Shown here: one piece after another, positions 14,955 through 24,361 of the stretch | Position numbering within the stretch: the stretch's first letter is position 1 | Layout of the letters: the number at the start of each line of letters is the position of its first letter | NCBI GenBank assembly: GCA_946222995.1 | Contig: CAMIOS010000006.1 | Coordinates: forward strand, 1 to 64,000 | DNA from: an uncultured Enhydrobacter sp. | GTDB lineage: Bacteria > Pseudomonadota > Gammaproteobacteria > Pseudomonadales > Moraxellaceae | DNA length: 64,000 bases | Reading direction: 5' to 3' | The notes under the pieces: generated by a model | Seen by the model: only the letters and a program-made list of their open reading frames with translations | What the model was told of the DNA's origin: nothing | Databases searched by the model: none | Made by a program: the position numbers and the translations under genes

Positions 14955-17062
14955 TACAAATCGTTGGCACTTTCGGCATCGACTGCCTGTTGCTCTTTGC
15001 CTGTCAATCCTTTGTCAAATGGCACATTGTACAGCCGTAAGGTTTCTTTCATCACATTTTTGAACACAGGGGCGGCAACCAAACCACCGAATTTTTGTAG
15101 CTGTGGGTCTTCGACCATAATCGCTACGACAAAACGCGGGTTACTGGCAGGGGCGATACCCACAAACGAAGTACGATAACTGTTCTCATAATAACCGCCT
15201 GTGGGCTTGGTGCGTCTTGCTGTCCCTGTTTTACCGGCGACCTTATAGCCATCAATGGCAGCGAGTACCGCCGTCCCACCAGGCTCTGTGACCGAGGTCA
15301 TCATATTAACGACAGCATTGGCGTCGGCGGGTTTAAGCACTTGAATACTTTGGGGCTTGGCAAACGGCACAGAGACATTGCTTGGGTTATTGCTATTTAA
15401 CGCATTATCACGGGTGCTTTTTAAAATAGTTAATGGGTGCATCACCCCGCCCGCCCCAAGGGTCGTGTAGGCTTGGGCAAGCTGCGCCAATGTCACTTGT
15501 AAGCCATAACCATATGCCACAGTAGCACGGCGAGCGATTTCGTTATCATTAGGCGTGGGCACGACCCCTGCGACTTCACCGGGGAAATTAAGGCTGGTTT
15601 TTTTGCCAAACCCAAAGGCTTTTTGGCTATCGCTCATCACAGATGCAGGCAACGACAGAGCGATTTTTGCTGCCCCAATGTTACTGGATTTTTGTAAGAG
15701 CGTTTGTAGGCTAATCACGCCTAAATTGGCATGGTCACGAATGGTATGCCCTTGTACCACCATACTACCAGGGCTGGTGTTGATACGCGAGTTGACCGTG
15801 TATTGCCCCGATTTTAACCCCGTTGCCACGGTAATCGGCTTCATCACCGAGCCTGGCTCTAACACGTCCATGACCGCATGGTTACGCTGGTTTTCATTGG
15901 TCATGCTATTAAGGTCATTGGGGTTAAAGGATGGCCAATTAGACATGGCCAACACTTCGCCTGAGTTGACATCGACAATCATACCTGTCGCCCAACTGGC
16001 TTTTTGTTGGCGTCCGACTTTTTCAAGTTCTTGATACAAGATATATTGCAGCCGTGAATCGACGGTAAGCTGTAGGTCTTTGCCTGCCACTTCAGGTTTG
16101 ATTTGCTCGATTTCTTTGATGCTGTTATTTTTGGCATCGCGCATCAACATCACTTTGCCGTCTTCGCCTGCGAGCATCTGCTCAAATACGCGCTCAATGC
16201 CTGCTTGCCCTCGATAGTGCCCCTCGCCTTTGTCATTGCTACGTGCCATAAAGCCTAGCAACTGGGCATTGGGTTGTGGCTGCGGGTAAAACCGCTGATA
16301 AAAATTTTCGGCATTGACGCCCACAAAATTGGCATCGGTAATCGCTTTCACCGATTCTGGGTCGGCATCTTTACGCAGTAAAAAATAATGCGAGCCTGCC
16401 CCGGTCGGTAGCACCGCTTTAACCGCTTCTTTGTCATTGAGGTTGACATTATCATTGAGCCGCACCGCATTTTGAAACTCGCTGACATTGATGCCTGTCA
16501 GCGCCGCTAATCGCGATAAGTCCATATCTTTTAGGCGTTTTGTAATTCGAGCAATTTCTGCATTGACACTTTTACCCGGTTTGGCTTTTTGCAGCTCTTG
16601 AAGTCGACCTTTAAGTTCATAATATTCGACTGCATACTCATGTGGGCTAAAGGTGAGTGTGACTAACGGCGCTGAGATAGCCAGCGGCATGTTGTTACGA
16701 TCGGTAATCATCCCGCGATAGGAAGGCTCTACCCGAGTCATGGTGATTAAGCTATTGCCTTTATCTTGATAATAGCTTTTATTGATAATTTGGACATACG
16801 CTAGCCGAATAAAGAGCGCAGCAAAGCCTATCGCCATAAAAAACCAAACCGTCTTAAAGCGTAAGCTATCTTGCTCAACACTGCCTTTGAGGGATGCCCC
16901 ATTTTTGCGTACCACGCTGCTGGTACGGGATTTGGTATTTTTTGCTGCATTAGGGGCAGCGCTGGTAGTCGTTGCATTGAGCGCATTGTGACGACGTTTT
17001 GGCAGCGTGATTTTTGGCATGATGGATGATTGTTTTTGCTCAGAAGTGGATCGTTTAGTCAT
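14954..17062 (-). CDS. ftsI: Peptidoglycan D,D-transpeptidase FtsI (PBP3)
   Basis: Septal transpeptidase that cross-links peptidoglycan at division. It has an unusually long cytoplasmic N-tail (about 70 residues, basic and Ser/Thr-rich), one membrane anchor (71-92), the PBP dimerisation region, and a transpeptidase domain with the serine box SVMK (Ser405, Lys408), SSN (459-461) and KTG (611-613). At 702 residues it is over 100 longer than the E. coli protein. It lies between ftsL (18 bp) and murE (TAATG overlap), so the order rsmH-ftsL-ftsI-murE is canonical. The active-site motifs are all intact. Confidence 0.97.
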   Translation of the reverse strand: MTKRSTSEQKQSSIMPKITLPKRRHNALNATTTSAAPNAAKNTKSRTSSVVRKNGASLKGSVEQDSLRFKTVWFFMAIGFAALFIRLAYVQIINKSYYQDKGNSLITMTRVEPSYRGMITDRNNMPLAISAPLVTLTFSPHEYAVEYYELKGRLQELQKAKPGKSVNAEIARITKRLKDMDLSRLAALTGINVSEFQNAVRLNDNVNLNDKEAVKAVLPTGAGSHYFLLRKDADPESVKAITDANFVGVNAENFYQRFYPQPQPNAQLLGFMARSNDKGEGHYRGQAGIERVFEQMLAGEDGKVMLMRDAKNNSIKEIEQIKPEVAGKDLQLTVDSRLQYILYQELEKVGRQQKASWATGMIVDVNSGEVLAMSNWPSFNPNDLNSMTNENQRNHAVMDVLEPGSVMKPITVATGLKSGQYTVNSRINTSPGSMVVQGHTIRDHANLGVISLQTLLQKSSNIGAAKIALSLPASVMSDSQKAFGFGKKTSLNFPGEVAGVVPTPNDNEIARRATVAYGYGLQVTLAQLAQAYTTLGAGGVMHPLTILKSTRDNALNSNNPSNVSVPFAKPQSIQVLKPADANAVVNMMTSVTEPGGTAVLAAIDGYKVAGKTGTARRTKPTGGYYENSYRTSFVGIAPASNPRFVVAIMVEDPQLQKFGGLVAAPVFKNVMKETLRLYNVPFDKGLTGKEQQAVDAESANDL

Positions 17063-17080
17063 GGTATCGCCTTATTGTCC

Positions 17081-17758
17081 TTAGTGCTGAGATTGTGGGT
17101 CAATCGGCGAATTGACAGCGGAGGCTTTAGAAACTTCAGGGGCTTGTGGTGTGGACGACAGGTTGGGCACTGTGTTCCCTGTAGGCGGCACGACTACGGT
17201 ATTGGCATGGATAATCATACGGTCTGATAAATTGGGATAAAACATGTTAAGCTGAGTCACGGCTCGATTGGTGACTTGTGGGGTACCACTAAAGGTTTGC
17301 TGTTCAATAAGCATACGCTGACGCTCGATCTGTAATTGTCGAAAGTCTTTTTTTAGCTTGGTCATCTGCCCATATACATGGTGGTATTCTTGAATTTGTT
17401 GTGCGGTTTTAATGCCTGTCCATAAAATTGCGATCGTCAACAATAACATCGCCACCGTATATAGACTTATGCCCCGATAATCGGTGTCTAAAATATCAGC
17501 AATTGTACCTCCCACACCCTCTAAGGTAGGGTTTGGCGTTGCTTGAGGGGCGGTAGTGGCTTTTGAGCGGGTGCGTGGTTTGTTACTTTTTGAGGTACCT
17601 TGCGCATTTGCCCCCGTTCCTGATTTTTTTGCGCTAGGCGTGGGTTTAGTTGCGGCTGTGTTATCCACGACTGAATTTGGTGAATGCGCCCTCTCCTTTG
17701 TATTTTTGTCGTCATCAGTCATTGGTATTTTGGCGGTGGGACTAGCGTTTGGCATCAT
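17081..17758 (-). CDS. ftsL: Cell division protein FtsL
   Basis: Assigned from position between rsmH and ftsI plus architecture: a single membrane helix (about 97-117) followed by a periplasmic coiled coil (119-155, LKKDFRQLQIERQRML). FtsL joins FtsB and FtsQ and activates FtsWI. The protein (225 residues) is about twice the usual size: it has a roughly 95-residue hydrophilic, Ala/Thr/Ser/Lys-rich cytoplasmic N-tail and a Pro/Ser-rich periplasmic C-tail of some 40 residues. Two ATG codons start the gene. FtsL is poorly conserved, so sequence alone would not identify it. Confidence 0.82.
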   Translation of the reverse strand: MMPNASPTAKIPMTDDDKNTKERAHSPNSVVDNTAATKPTPSAKKSGTGANAQGTSKSNKPRTRSKATTAPQATPNPTLEGVGGTIADILDTDYRGISLYTVAMLLLTIAILWTGIKTAQQIQEYHHVYGQMTKLKKDFRQLQIERQRMLIEQQTFSGTPQVTNRAVTQLNMFYPNLSDRMIIHANTVVVPPTGNTVPNLSSTPQAPEVSKASAVNSPIDPQSQH

Positions 17759-17892
17759 AGAACATCAAGCCTGTTTATTCAATCACCTATCATCAAGGAT
17801 GGATTAGGTCAAAAAGTATTAATTATCAAATCGATTATGAACTGGGTTTAGCCAACTTACTTTCACTCAGACAAGTTGCTTATAGCCCTTGG

Positions 17893-18876
17893 CTAATTGG
17901 GTGTATCAGCCAGTTTGGTTGCCGCGCGTAGCCACGCACTTCTTGCCCGTGGGTTGGCCTTGATTTCTGCTTCGCTAGGGGCAATACGCTCAGGCTTTGA
18001 CAAGCGCTTTGGACGCTTGGGCGGCATGGGCAAGTTTTCATCTTCAGGGTATTGCCCTTTGCTATGTTTTTGCAAAAATTGCTTGATAATGCGATCTTCT
18101 AGTGAGTGAAAACTAATCACCGCAAGCCTGCCATTCACTGCCAACACTTGGAGTGCTTGCTCAAGAAATGCCTCAATATCGCCCAATTCATTATTGATAA
18201 AAATTCGCATTGCTTGAAAACTCTGGGTGGCAGGGTGCTTGCCTTTTTGCCAATTGGGATGGGCTTGTTTGATGGTTTCGGCAAGCGCAAGCGTTGAGTT
18301 ATAATCTGGCATCTGTTTAATTGCTCGGGCAATTCGCCGGCTGTGGCGCTCCTCGCCATACTCATACAGCACATTGGCAAGCGTTTCTTCATCGACACTT
18401 GCGAGCCACTCGCCCACCGACTGCCCGCGACTGGTATCCATCCGCATATCAACGGCGCCATCTCGCATAAAACTAAAGCCCCGGCTGCCATCATTGAGCT
18501 GCGGGCTTGAGACACCCAAATCCGCCATAATGCCATCCACCTTATCAATGTGAAGCTGCTGCAATGCCTGGCTTAGGGTAGCAAAACTATCATGCACCAA
18601 GGTAACCCGTTTGTCATTTTTTGCTAACGCTTGGGCAACTGCAATGGCGTGCGGATCTTTGTCAAACACGATTAATCGAGCATCTTCGCTCAAATACTCT
18701 AGCAACAATCTGCTATGCCCGCCTCGCCCAAAGGTCGCATCGACAAAAATACCGGATTTTTTAAGCGCTTTAAAGTGGGGCTCGGCAAATTGCGTTAAAT
18801 TTACCCCCAATACACTAGCCACCGTTTCTTTCAACAACACGGTTTCATGGGTAAAATTATCAACAGTTTGGCTCAT
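17893..18876 (-). CDS. rsmH: 16S rRNA (cytosine-1402-N4)-methyltransferase
   Basis: SAM-dependent methyltransferase for C1402 in the ribosomal P site. Visible are the N-terminal HETVLLKETV, the SAM loop DATFGRGGHS, the MADLGVSSPQLND motif, RGFSF, and the C-terminal VISFHSLEDRIIK block. The chosen ATG at 18874-18876 (MSQTVDN, 327 residues) has a GAG six bases upstream; a TTG two codons earlier is the only extension. It is the first gene of the dcw block; no mraZ precedes it. Confidence 0.96.
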   Translation of the reverse strand: MSQTVDNFTHETVLLKETVASVLGVNLTQFAEPHFKALKKSGIFVDATFGRGGHSRLLLEYLSEDARLIVFDKDPHAIAVAQALAKNDKRVTLVHDSFATLSQALQQLHIDKVDGIMADLGVSSPQLNDGSRGFSFMRDGAVDMRMDTSRGQSVGEWLASVDEETLANVLYEYGEERHSRRIARAIKQMPDYNSTLALAETIKQAHPNWQKGKHPATQSFQAMRIFINNELGDIEAFLEQALQVLAVNGRLAVISFHSLEDRIIKQFLQKHSKGQYPEDENLPMPPKRPKRLSKPERIAPSEAEIKANPRARSAWLRAATKLADTPN

Positions 18877-18972
18877 GAACAACTCGGCAATAAGAGCAAA
18901 AAATTAGACGTAAACAAGACTGGCAAACGACTACAAGCAATATACCAATTAGCTCAAATTAATCTAGACCAC

Positions 18973-19024
18973 TTGGTAAGATAGCAAAAATCCATAAAAT
19001 TAACCTGCTATTATCGCTTACCAA
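18973..19024. repeat. Long imperfect inverted repeat upstream of rsmH
   Basis: Arms ttggtaagatagca (18973-18986) and tgctat-tatcg-cttaccaa (19006-19024) pair over 14 bp with one 5-base bulge and a 19-base AT-rich loop. It lies between the galE terminator and rsmH, where the dcw promoter or leader should be. A regulatory hairpin or a protein-binding site is possible. Confidence 0.5.
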
Positions 19025-19073
19025 ACGCTTGGGTCAAGTAAAATCTCTATTTTTTTTGCATCAGAATTTTACC

Positions 19074-19101
19074 AAAAAAAAGGGCGTATTTAATACGCCC
19101 T
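19074..19101 (-). terminator. Terminator of the galU-pgi-ugd-galE unit
   Basis: A perfect palindrome agggcgtat-tta-atacgccct is followed on the minus strand by eight T residues. It lies 16 bp past the galE stop. Confidence 0.9.
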
Positions 19102-19116
19102 CATACCCATTGCTTC

Positions 19117-20148
19117 TCATTCATACCCTTGCGGATTTTGGCTTTGCCACCGCCAGGTATCTTCACACATTTTTTCGATACCAAATTCGGCTTGCCAGCC
19201 CAAAACTTGCTTGGCTTTATCGCTACTGGCATAGCAGCTTGCAATGTCCCCTGCTCGGCGGGGGGCAATGCTATACGCTACTTTTTGCCCTGTGGTGTTG
19301 ATAAAGGCATTCACCAGTTCAAGCACCGAGGTGCCTTTGCCTGTCCCAAGATTAATCGGTTCAAATCCAAGTTGTTGTTGGGTCTGCAAATATTGCAATG
19401 CTGCCACATGCCCTTTTGCCAAGTCCACGACATGAATATAATCTCGCACGCCTGTGCCGTCCACTGTGTCATAGTCATCGCCAAACACCGACAGTTTTTC
19501 CAGCTTGCCCACCGCCACTTGGCTAACATACGGCATCAGATTATTGGGAATGCCGTTGGGATTTTCGCCAATCGTGCCCGTATGATGCGCCCCAATCGGG
19601 TTAAAATAGCGTAACGCAATGGCTTGCCAGTCCTTATCCGCGATGGCTAAATCTTGCAAAATATGCTCAATCATCAGCTTGCTTTGCCCATACGGATTGG
19701 TCGCAGAGCGTGGCGAGGTTTCCACAATGGGTAAGGTTTCAGGGTCGCCATACACGGTTGCTGATGAAGAAAAAATAATGTTTTTGACGTTATGTTGCCC
19801 CATCACTTCCAGTAAATTTAGCGTGCCTGTCACGTTATTTTGATAATACATTAACGGCTTAGCAACAGATTCACCGACCGCTTTTAAACCAGCAAAATGA
19901 ATGACCGCAAAAAACTCATGTTCAGCAAATGTCTTGGCTAACAGATCTTTATCTAATATATCACCCTTAATAAAGTCGATTGTTTGCCCGACAATGTCTT
20001 GCACCCGCTCAATGGCTTTTGGGCTACTATTAGATAAATTGTCATAGACCACCGGCACAAACTCCGCTTGCACCAGTTCGATTAAGGTATGTGAGCCGAT
20101 ATAGCCCGCTCCGCCTGTGACGAGGATTTTTTTTATATTTGTTGTCAT
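19117..20148 (-). CDS. galE: UDP-glucose 4-epimerase
   Basis: Extended SDR enzyme that interconverts UDP-glucose and UDP-galactose (some members also act on the N-acetyl forms). The 343 residues show the NAD loop VTGGAGYIGSHT, the catalytic Ser/Thr stretch FSSSATVYG and the YGQSK motif with the catalytic Tyr and Lys, then RYFNPIGAH and the C-terminal GTGKGTSVLE block. It overlaps the upstream gene by 4 bp (ATGA), so it is translated in the same operon. It supplies galactose units to surface polysaccharide. Confidence 0.95.
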   Translation of the reverse strand: MTTNIKKILVTGGAGYIGSHTLIELVQAEFVPVVYDNLSNSSPKAIERVQDIVGQTIDFIKGDILDKDLLAKTFAEHEFFAVIHFAGLKAVGESVAKPLMYYQNNVTGTLNLLEVMGQHNVKNIIFSSSATVYGDPETLPIVETSPRSATNPYGQSKLMIEHILQDLAIADKDWQAIALRYFNPIGAHHTGTIGENPNGIPNNLMPYVSQVAVGKLEKLSVFGDDYDTVDGTGVRDYIHVVDLAKGHVAALQYLQTQQQLGFEPINLGTGKGTSVLELVNAFINTTGQKVAYSIAPRRAGDIASCYASSDKAKQVLGWQAEFGIEKMCEDTWRWQSQNPQGYE

Positions 20149-21431
20149 GATTGCTGCCCTAGCTGAGTCTGACCTTTGCAGCCAATGCCTGTGTAAAAGC
20201 CGGCTAATTGACTAATTTGTCCATCTTTTAACACATTTTTGGCATCAAATACTGGCAATGCGACTTCATTTAACTGATTAACATCTGGGGTAATGGGCAG
20301 TGACCAGTTAATGATAAATAAGGCTTGAGCCGTTGGTAATGCAGTGTATGCATTATCAGTTAACGAAAACAAAGGCGTATCGCTATATAATTCTAGCAGT
20401 TCTTCTTTGGTATTGTTAGCAAAAATAACGGTCTTGATATTATATGACCATAATAGTTTAAGTAACGGATGAATCGCGGAATTGGTGGTGCGACCTGTCC
20501 CATTACGATAGCCTGCGCCCCAAATTACCACCGTTTTATTTTCGATAAAGCCATCAAAATATTGCCAAAATTTGCGAAAAATAAATTCTTTTTGGTCTTC
20601 ATTAATGGTTTTGACTGATTCAAGTAAGGCAGTTTCAACTTGGTTTTGCTCGAATTTATCAATTAAAAACCCAAGCTCAGAAGGCAAGGATTTACCGCCA
20701 AATCCCCAACCTGCTTTAAGATAATCCTTACCAATGCGTTTATCCAAGCCTAAAATCTGCTCAATATTTTTAATATTTATCCCTTCGCTATCGGCAAGGC
20801 GCGCCATTTCATTCATAAAGGATAATCGTGTTGCCAACATCCCCATAATACTGCTGCGGGCAAATTCAGCCGTTTTAATGTCAGTAACAAAGTGTTTATC
20901 ACTTTTACCCATAAAAAATAATAAAATCGGATTTTTATCACAGCTATTAATAGTTTTTTCGCCAATGAGTGCCAAATCGGCTTGGAAAAACGAGTTAAAA
21001 TTCGCCCCATCTTTCATAAAAATAAACGGCAAATAATACACCCAAGCAGTTGTCAAACATTGAGCAAATTGATTGATTTCTCCTATTGCGTTTACCCCAC
21101 TTATTAAAATTTGCGTGGTTGGATTAAAGTGTAACTTAGCAATATTATTCAGTGTTTGCTCAGTTAAGCCGTCCACAAATAGCCAAATATCACTCACTTG
21201 GCACAACACTGGCTCTGCCTCCGTAGGAAATGGCTTGATCACAATATCGCCTTGGGTTACAAATAATTGCCACAATAACACCATTTGTCGGTCAAATTGG
21301 TAGTCGTTCAATACTTGCTGTAGACTTAACTGATCACACAGTAAGATCGCATGATACTCAAGCGTAGCGAGCAAAATACACGCATTGACCGCCTCATGCG
21401 TACAACCGATAACATAAACCGTTTTTTTCAT
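20145..21431 (-). CDS. UDP-glucose/GDP-mannose dehydrogenase homologue lacking catalytic residues
   Basis: Length (428) and order match UDP-glucose 6-dehydrogenase, and the middle domain aligns clearly (RLSFMNEMARLADSEGINI..LGLDKRIG..WGFGG). But the key residues are gone: the nucleophile Cys is Ser248 (GGKSLP), the PEF Glu is Ile137, the Lys and Asn before the central helix are Arg192 and Met196, and the PKD Asp is Glu252. The N-terminal NAD loop is also degenerate (IGCTHEAV instead of GxGYVG). The frame is long and undisturbed, so it is kept by selection or only recently inactivated. It most likely is a pseudoenzyme, perhaps structural or regulatory, rather than a maker of UDP-glucuronate. 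It sits in the ugd position of a galU-pgi-ugd-galE block. Confidence 0.75.
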   Translation of the reverse strand: MKKTVYVIGCTHEAVNACILLATLEYHAILLCDQLSLQQVLNDYQFDRQMVLLWQLFVTQGDIVIKPFPTEAEPVLCQVSDIWLFVDGLTEQTLNNIAKLHFNPTTQILISGVNAIGEINQFAQCLTTAWVYYLPFIFMKDGANFNSFFQADLALIGEKTINSCDKNPILLFFMGKSDKHFVTDIKTAEFARSSIMGMLATRLSFMNEMARLADSEGINIKNIEQILGLDKRIGKDYLKAGWGFGGKSLPSELGFLIDKFEQNQVETALLESVKTINEDQKEFIFRKFWQYFDGFIENKTVVIWGAGYRNGTGRTTNSAIHPLLKLLWSYNIKTVIFANNTKEELLELYSDTPLFSLTDNAYTALPTAQALFIINWSLPITPDVNQLNEVALPVFDAKNVLKDGQISQLAGFYTGIGCKGQTQLGQQS

Positions 21432-21468
21432 AGCTGGTTCATCACTTTAATGGTCATTTTATTTAGCA

Positions 21469-23100
21469 TCATTGGCTCTGGGTCGATTTTATTACCTTTA
21501 ATAAGGTATTGGTTGAACTGTCAAATTTTTCAGCATTATTGTCAGATTTGAGGGCTTCAAACACTGAATTTGCCATAACCTTACCCACTTCTACCCCCCA
21601 TTGGTCAAAGGGATTGATTTGCCAAATGACACTCATCACATAGACTTTATGCTCATACAAAGCAATTAATGAACCAAGTGTTTTTGGTGTTAATTGCTTA
21701 AGTAATAAGGTAGTTGATGGCTGATTGCCGCGATAATTTTTGAACTTATCAATTGCGGTATGATGCGTGTTAGATAAAGCTGAATTACCAAATGCCAAAA
21801 CTTGACTTTGCGCCAAACAATTGGCTAACGACAGTTCATGTTGCTCAATCAAATTTGGATTCACTTGCTGGGCATCAGCGTAGCGTTGAATCGGTGCGAT
21901 AAAATCACAGCTGACCGCTTGGGTACCTTGATGAAGCAATTGGTAAAAGGCATGTTGAGCGTTTGAACCAATATCCCCCCATAGAATCGGGCAGGTGTCA
22001 TAATTAACCATTTCACCTTGACGATTCACGGATTTACCATTACTTTCCATCTCCAATTGTGTCAAATAATTGGGGAAAAATGACAAACGTCCATCATACG
22101 GTAATACGGCGTGGGCATTAATGTGTAAAAACGTGCTATTCCAAACCCCAATCAAACCCATTAGCACAGGTAAATTTTGGCGAAAATCAGTGGTCGCAAA
22201 ATGCTTATCCATCTCATTTGCCCCAGCTAACAATTCATAAAAATTGGGCATACCAATTTTTATGGCAATCGCCAAACCAATCACTGACCACATCGAAAAA
22301 CGACCACCAACCCAGTCCCATAACATTAACTGATTATCTGGGTGGATACCCCATTCGCTCATTTTATCCGCTTTGGTCGATACCCCAATAAAATGACGGC
22401 GTAATACCGTTGCTTTATTATCGTGACTTGTTAGCAACCAAGCCAACGCTGTCTTAGCATTTGATAGCGTATCAAGCGTAGAAAATGACTTTGAAGAAAT
22501 AATAAACAACGTGGTTTGTGGATTGAGTATTTTAAGCAAACTATCAAGCTGTGTACCATCCATATTTGATACAAAATGTACGCGAATATGGGTGTCAGTC
22601 CACTCACTCAAAGCAGTTGTTGCCATTAAAGGACCAAGGTCAGAACCACCTACGCCAATATTGACAACATCAGTCATTGCCTTGCCTGAGTAGCCACGCC
22701 ATAACCCGTTACGAATACGCTCAACAAGATTTTCTGCTTTTTTTAAGCTGGCATGCACTTGCTCAGTTACATTTTCACTTGCCACGATTAAGGTCTCGGA
22801 TAAAGATAAACGTAAAGCAGTATGCAAGGCGGGACGGTTTTCAGTATCATTAACCACTTCACCAGATAATAGGCGATGAATTTGTTGTTCTAAATGGCTT
22901 TCTTTGGCAAGTTTTATAAGGCTTTGCAAAACTTTATCATCAAGTTTTTGTTTACTAAAATCCATATAAATATCACAGGCTTCGACGTGATAATGCTCGC
23001 CCCGCTGTAGATCACTTTGAAATAATTGTGATAATGAAGGAATGTTACTGGTAAGTTGTTGTAATATGTGCCAACTAGGTTGAGAAGATAGAGCCGTCAT
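21469..23100 (-). CDS. pgi: Glucose-6-phosphate isomerase
   Basis: Interconverts glucose 6-phosphate and fructose 6-phosphate. The 543 residues contain NIGVGGSDLGPLM, the phosphate-binding SSKSFSTLDTL, the GGRFSMWSVIGL block with catalytic residues, SNGKSVNRQG and the C-terminal NPFDQWGVEVGK signature. Beside galU and galE it links central metabolism to sugar-nucleotide supply for capsule and LOS, as in the corresponding Acinetobacter block. Intergenic gaps are small (9 bp to galU, 37 bp to the next gene), so one operon. Confidence 0.97.
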   Translation of the reverse strand: MTALSSQPSWHILQQLTSNIPSLSQLFQSDLQRGEHYHVEACDIYMDFSKQKLDDKVLQSLIKLAKESHLEQQIHRLLSGEVVNDTENRPALHTALRLSLSETLIVASENVTEQVHASLKKAENLVERIRNGLWRGYSGKAMTDVVNIGVGGSDLGPLMATTALSEWTDTHIRVHFVSNMDGTQLDSLLKILNPQTTLFIISSKSFSTLDTLSNAKTALAWLLTSHDNKATVLRRHFIGVSTKADKMSEWGIHPDNQLMLWDWVGGRFSMWSVIGLAIAIKIGMPNFYELLAGANEMDKHFATTDFRQNLPVLMGLIGVWNSTFLHINAHAVLPYDGRLSFFPNYLTQLEMESNGKSVNRQGEMVNYDTCPILWGDIGSNAQHAFYQLLHQGTQAVSCDFIAPIQRYADAQQVNPNLIEQHELSLANCLAQSQVLAFGNSALSNTHHTAIDKFKNYRGNQPSTTLLLKQLTPKTLGSLIALYEHKVYVMSVIWQINPFDQWGVEVGKVMANSVFEALKSDNNAEKFDSSTNTLLKVIKSTQSQ

Positions 23101-23109
23101 TTACTTGAC

Positions 23110-23973
23110 CTATTTTGTTAATAGTTTATCAGCAAAATAACAAAATGCCTGCATATAGCTTGTCATATCACCCGCATCAAAGCTATTACCCACCATACTA
23201 ACGACTTCCACGCCTTGGGTGCTAATAAGGGCATCAATGGCATCAGTCAGCTGAATTTCTCCGCCCACACTAGGTTTAGTTTTGGCAAGATAGTCAAAAA
23301 TCTCATTTGTAAACACATAACGACCCACCACAGCAAGATTAGATGGTGCCTCTTCGGGGTTGGGCTTTTCGACAAAGCAGGTCACAGGGAATGACTGATT
23401 TATGTCAGTTTTCTCAATGATTTGAGTATTAGTAAGTTTCGCAATACCGTATTTATGTACATTCTCAGATGATACAGGATCAACCAAAATTTGAGAGTGT
23501 TGATTTTTGGCAAATTCGGCAAGCATAAACGCCAAGTTTTGGGTTTTATAATTTGTGGTAAAGGGATTGAGAATGACGTCAGGCAATAAAACAGCAAATG
23601 GATTATCACCCACAATAGCTCGAGCTTGCAGAACAGCATGACCTAAGCCTAATGGTTTGCCTTGACGCACGCTAGTTACAGTTACGCCCTCGGGCAGCCA
23701 GTTTAAGCTATCCGCGAGTTCATTTTTATCTTTACTACGAAGTTGTGTATCTAGCTCGGCATTGATGTCAAAATAGTTTTCAATGGCGATTTTTTGGGCA
23801 TGATTTACCAACACGATATTGGTGAGCCCTGCTGCAATAGCCTCTTCAATTACATATTGAATAGCAGGCTTATTGCCCAATGGCAGAAGTTCTTTTGGTA
23901 CGGCTTTTGATAACGGCAACATACGAGTGCCGAAGCCTGCAACGGGAATGACGGCGTGGTTAATTTTTTCCAT
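23110..23973 (-). CDS. galU: UTP--glucose-1-phosphate uridylyltransferase
   Basis: Makes UDP-glucose from UTP and glucose 1-phosphate. The 287 residues begin with the nucleotidyltransferase signature AVIPVAGFGTRMLPLSKAVPKELLP and contain NKPAIQYVIEEA, GLGHAVLQA, VLLPDVIL and the CFVEKPNPEEAPSN block with GGEIQLTDAI, all typical of bacterial GalU. It is the first gene of the minus-strand block and faces the AT-rich capsule region across a divergent gap. Confidence 0.97.
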   Translation of the reverse strand: MEKINHAVIPVAGFGTRMLPLSKAVPKELLPLGNKPAIQYVIEEAIAAGLTNIVLVNHAQKIAIENYFDINAELDTQLRSKDKNELADSLNWLPEGVTVTSVRQGKPLGLGHAVLQARAIVGDNPFAVLLPDVILNPFTTNYKTQNLAFMLAEFAKNQHSQILVDPVSSENVHKYGIAKLTNTQIIEKTDINQSFPVTCFVEKPNPEEAPSNLAVVGRYVFTNEIFDYLAKTKPSVGGEIQLTDAIDALISTQGVEVVSMVGNSFDAGDMTSYMQAFCYFADKLLTK

Positions 23974-24361
23974 AAATAAATTTTCTTTTCAAATCAGCAG
24001 ATTATTTACAACTAATATTTATTATAAGTATCTAGTATAATGTTATCTATCTTTAAAGCCAATGCCATTTTTGATAATAACTTATTTTTATCAATATCTA
24101 CCCCACTTTCAACACTTTAATTATGACTCCTACCGTCAATACGAAATTAAAGATTTGGTAGGTTTTATTAGGCAAATAGTATTAAAAAGATATATATTTT
24201 ACTTCGTATAGTTTTTAATTTAAAATTGAAATCGTTATATTTTTAATTGTATATTTTTAATGCATATACACAAATTTCATTTTTTAAAAAATTTTGTTTG
24301 TTATGTGATAAAAAGACTGTAATATAAATTTTATTCCTTTTATTATTAAATGGTATTCTTT
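23974..24361. other. Divergent intergenic region galU / capsule arm
   Basis: About 390 bp of very AT-rich DNA without a gene. It must carry the galU promoter (minus) and the promoter for the coiled-coil/glycosyltransferase arm (plus). A weak plus-strand candidate is TTGTTT at 24294 with TAATAT at 24320 (20-bp spacing). I saw no JUMPstart/ops element in it. Confidence 0.5.

Noticed and set aside
23974..24361. JUMPstart/ops element before the capsule arm
   Set aside because: No GGCGGTAG-type sequence was found in this gap; only AT-rich DNA.
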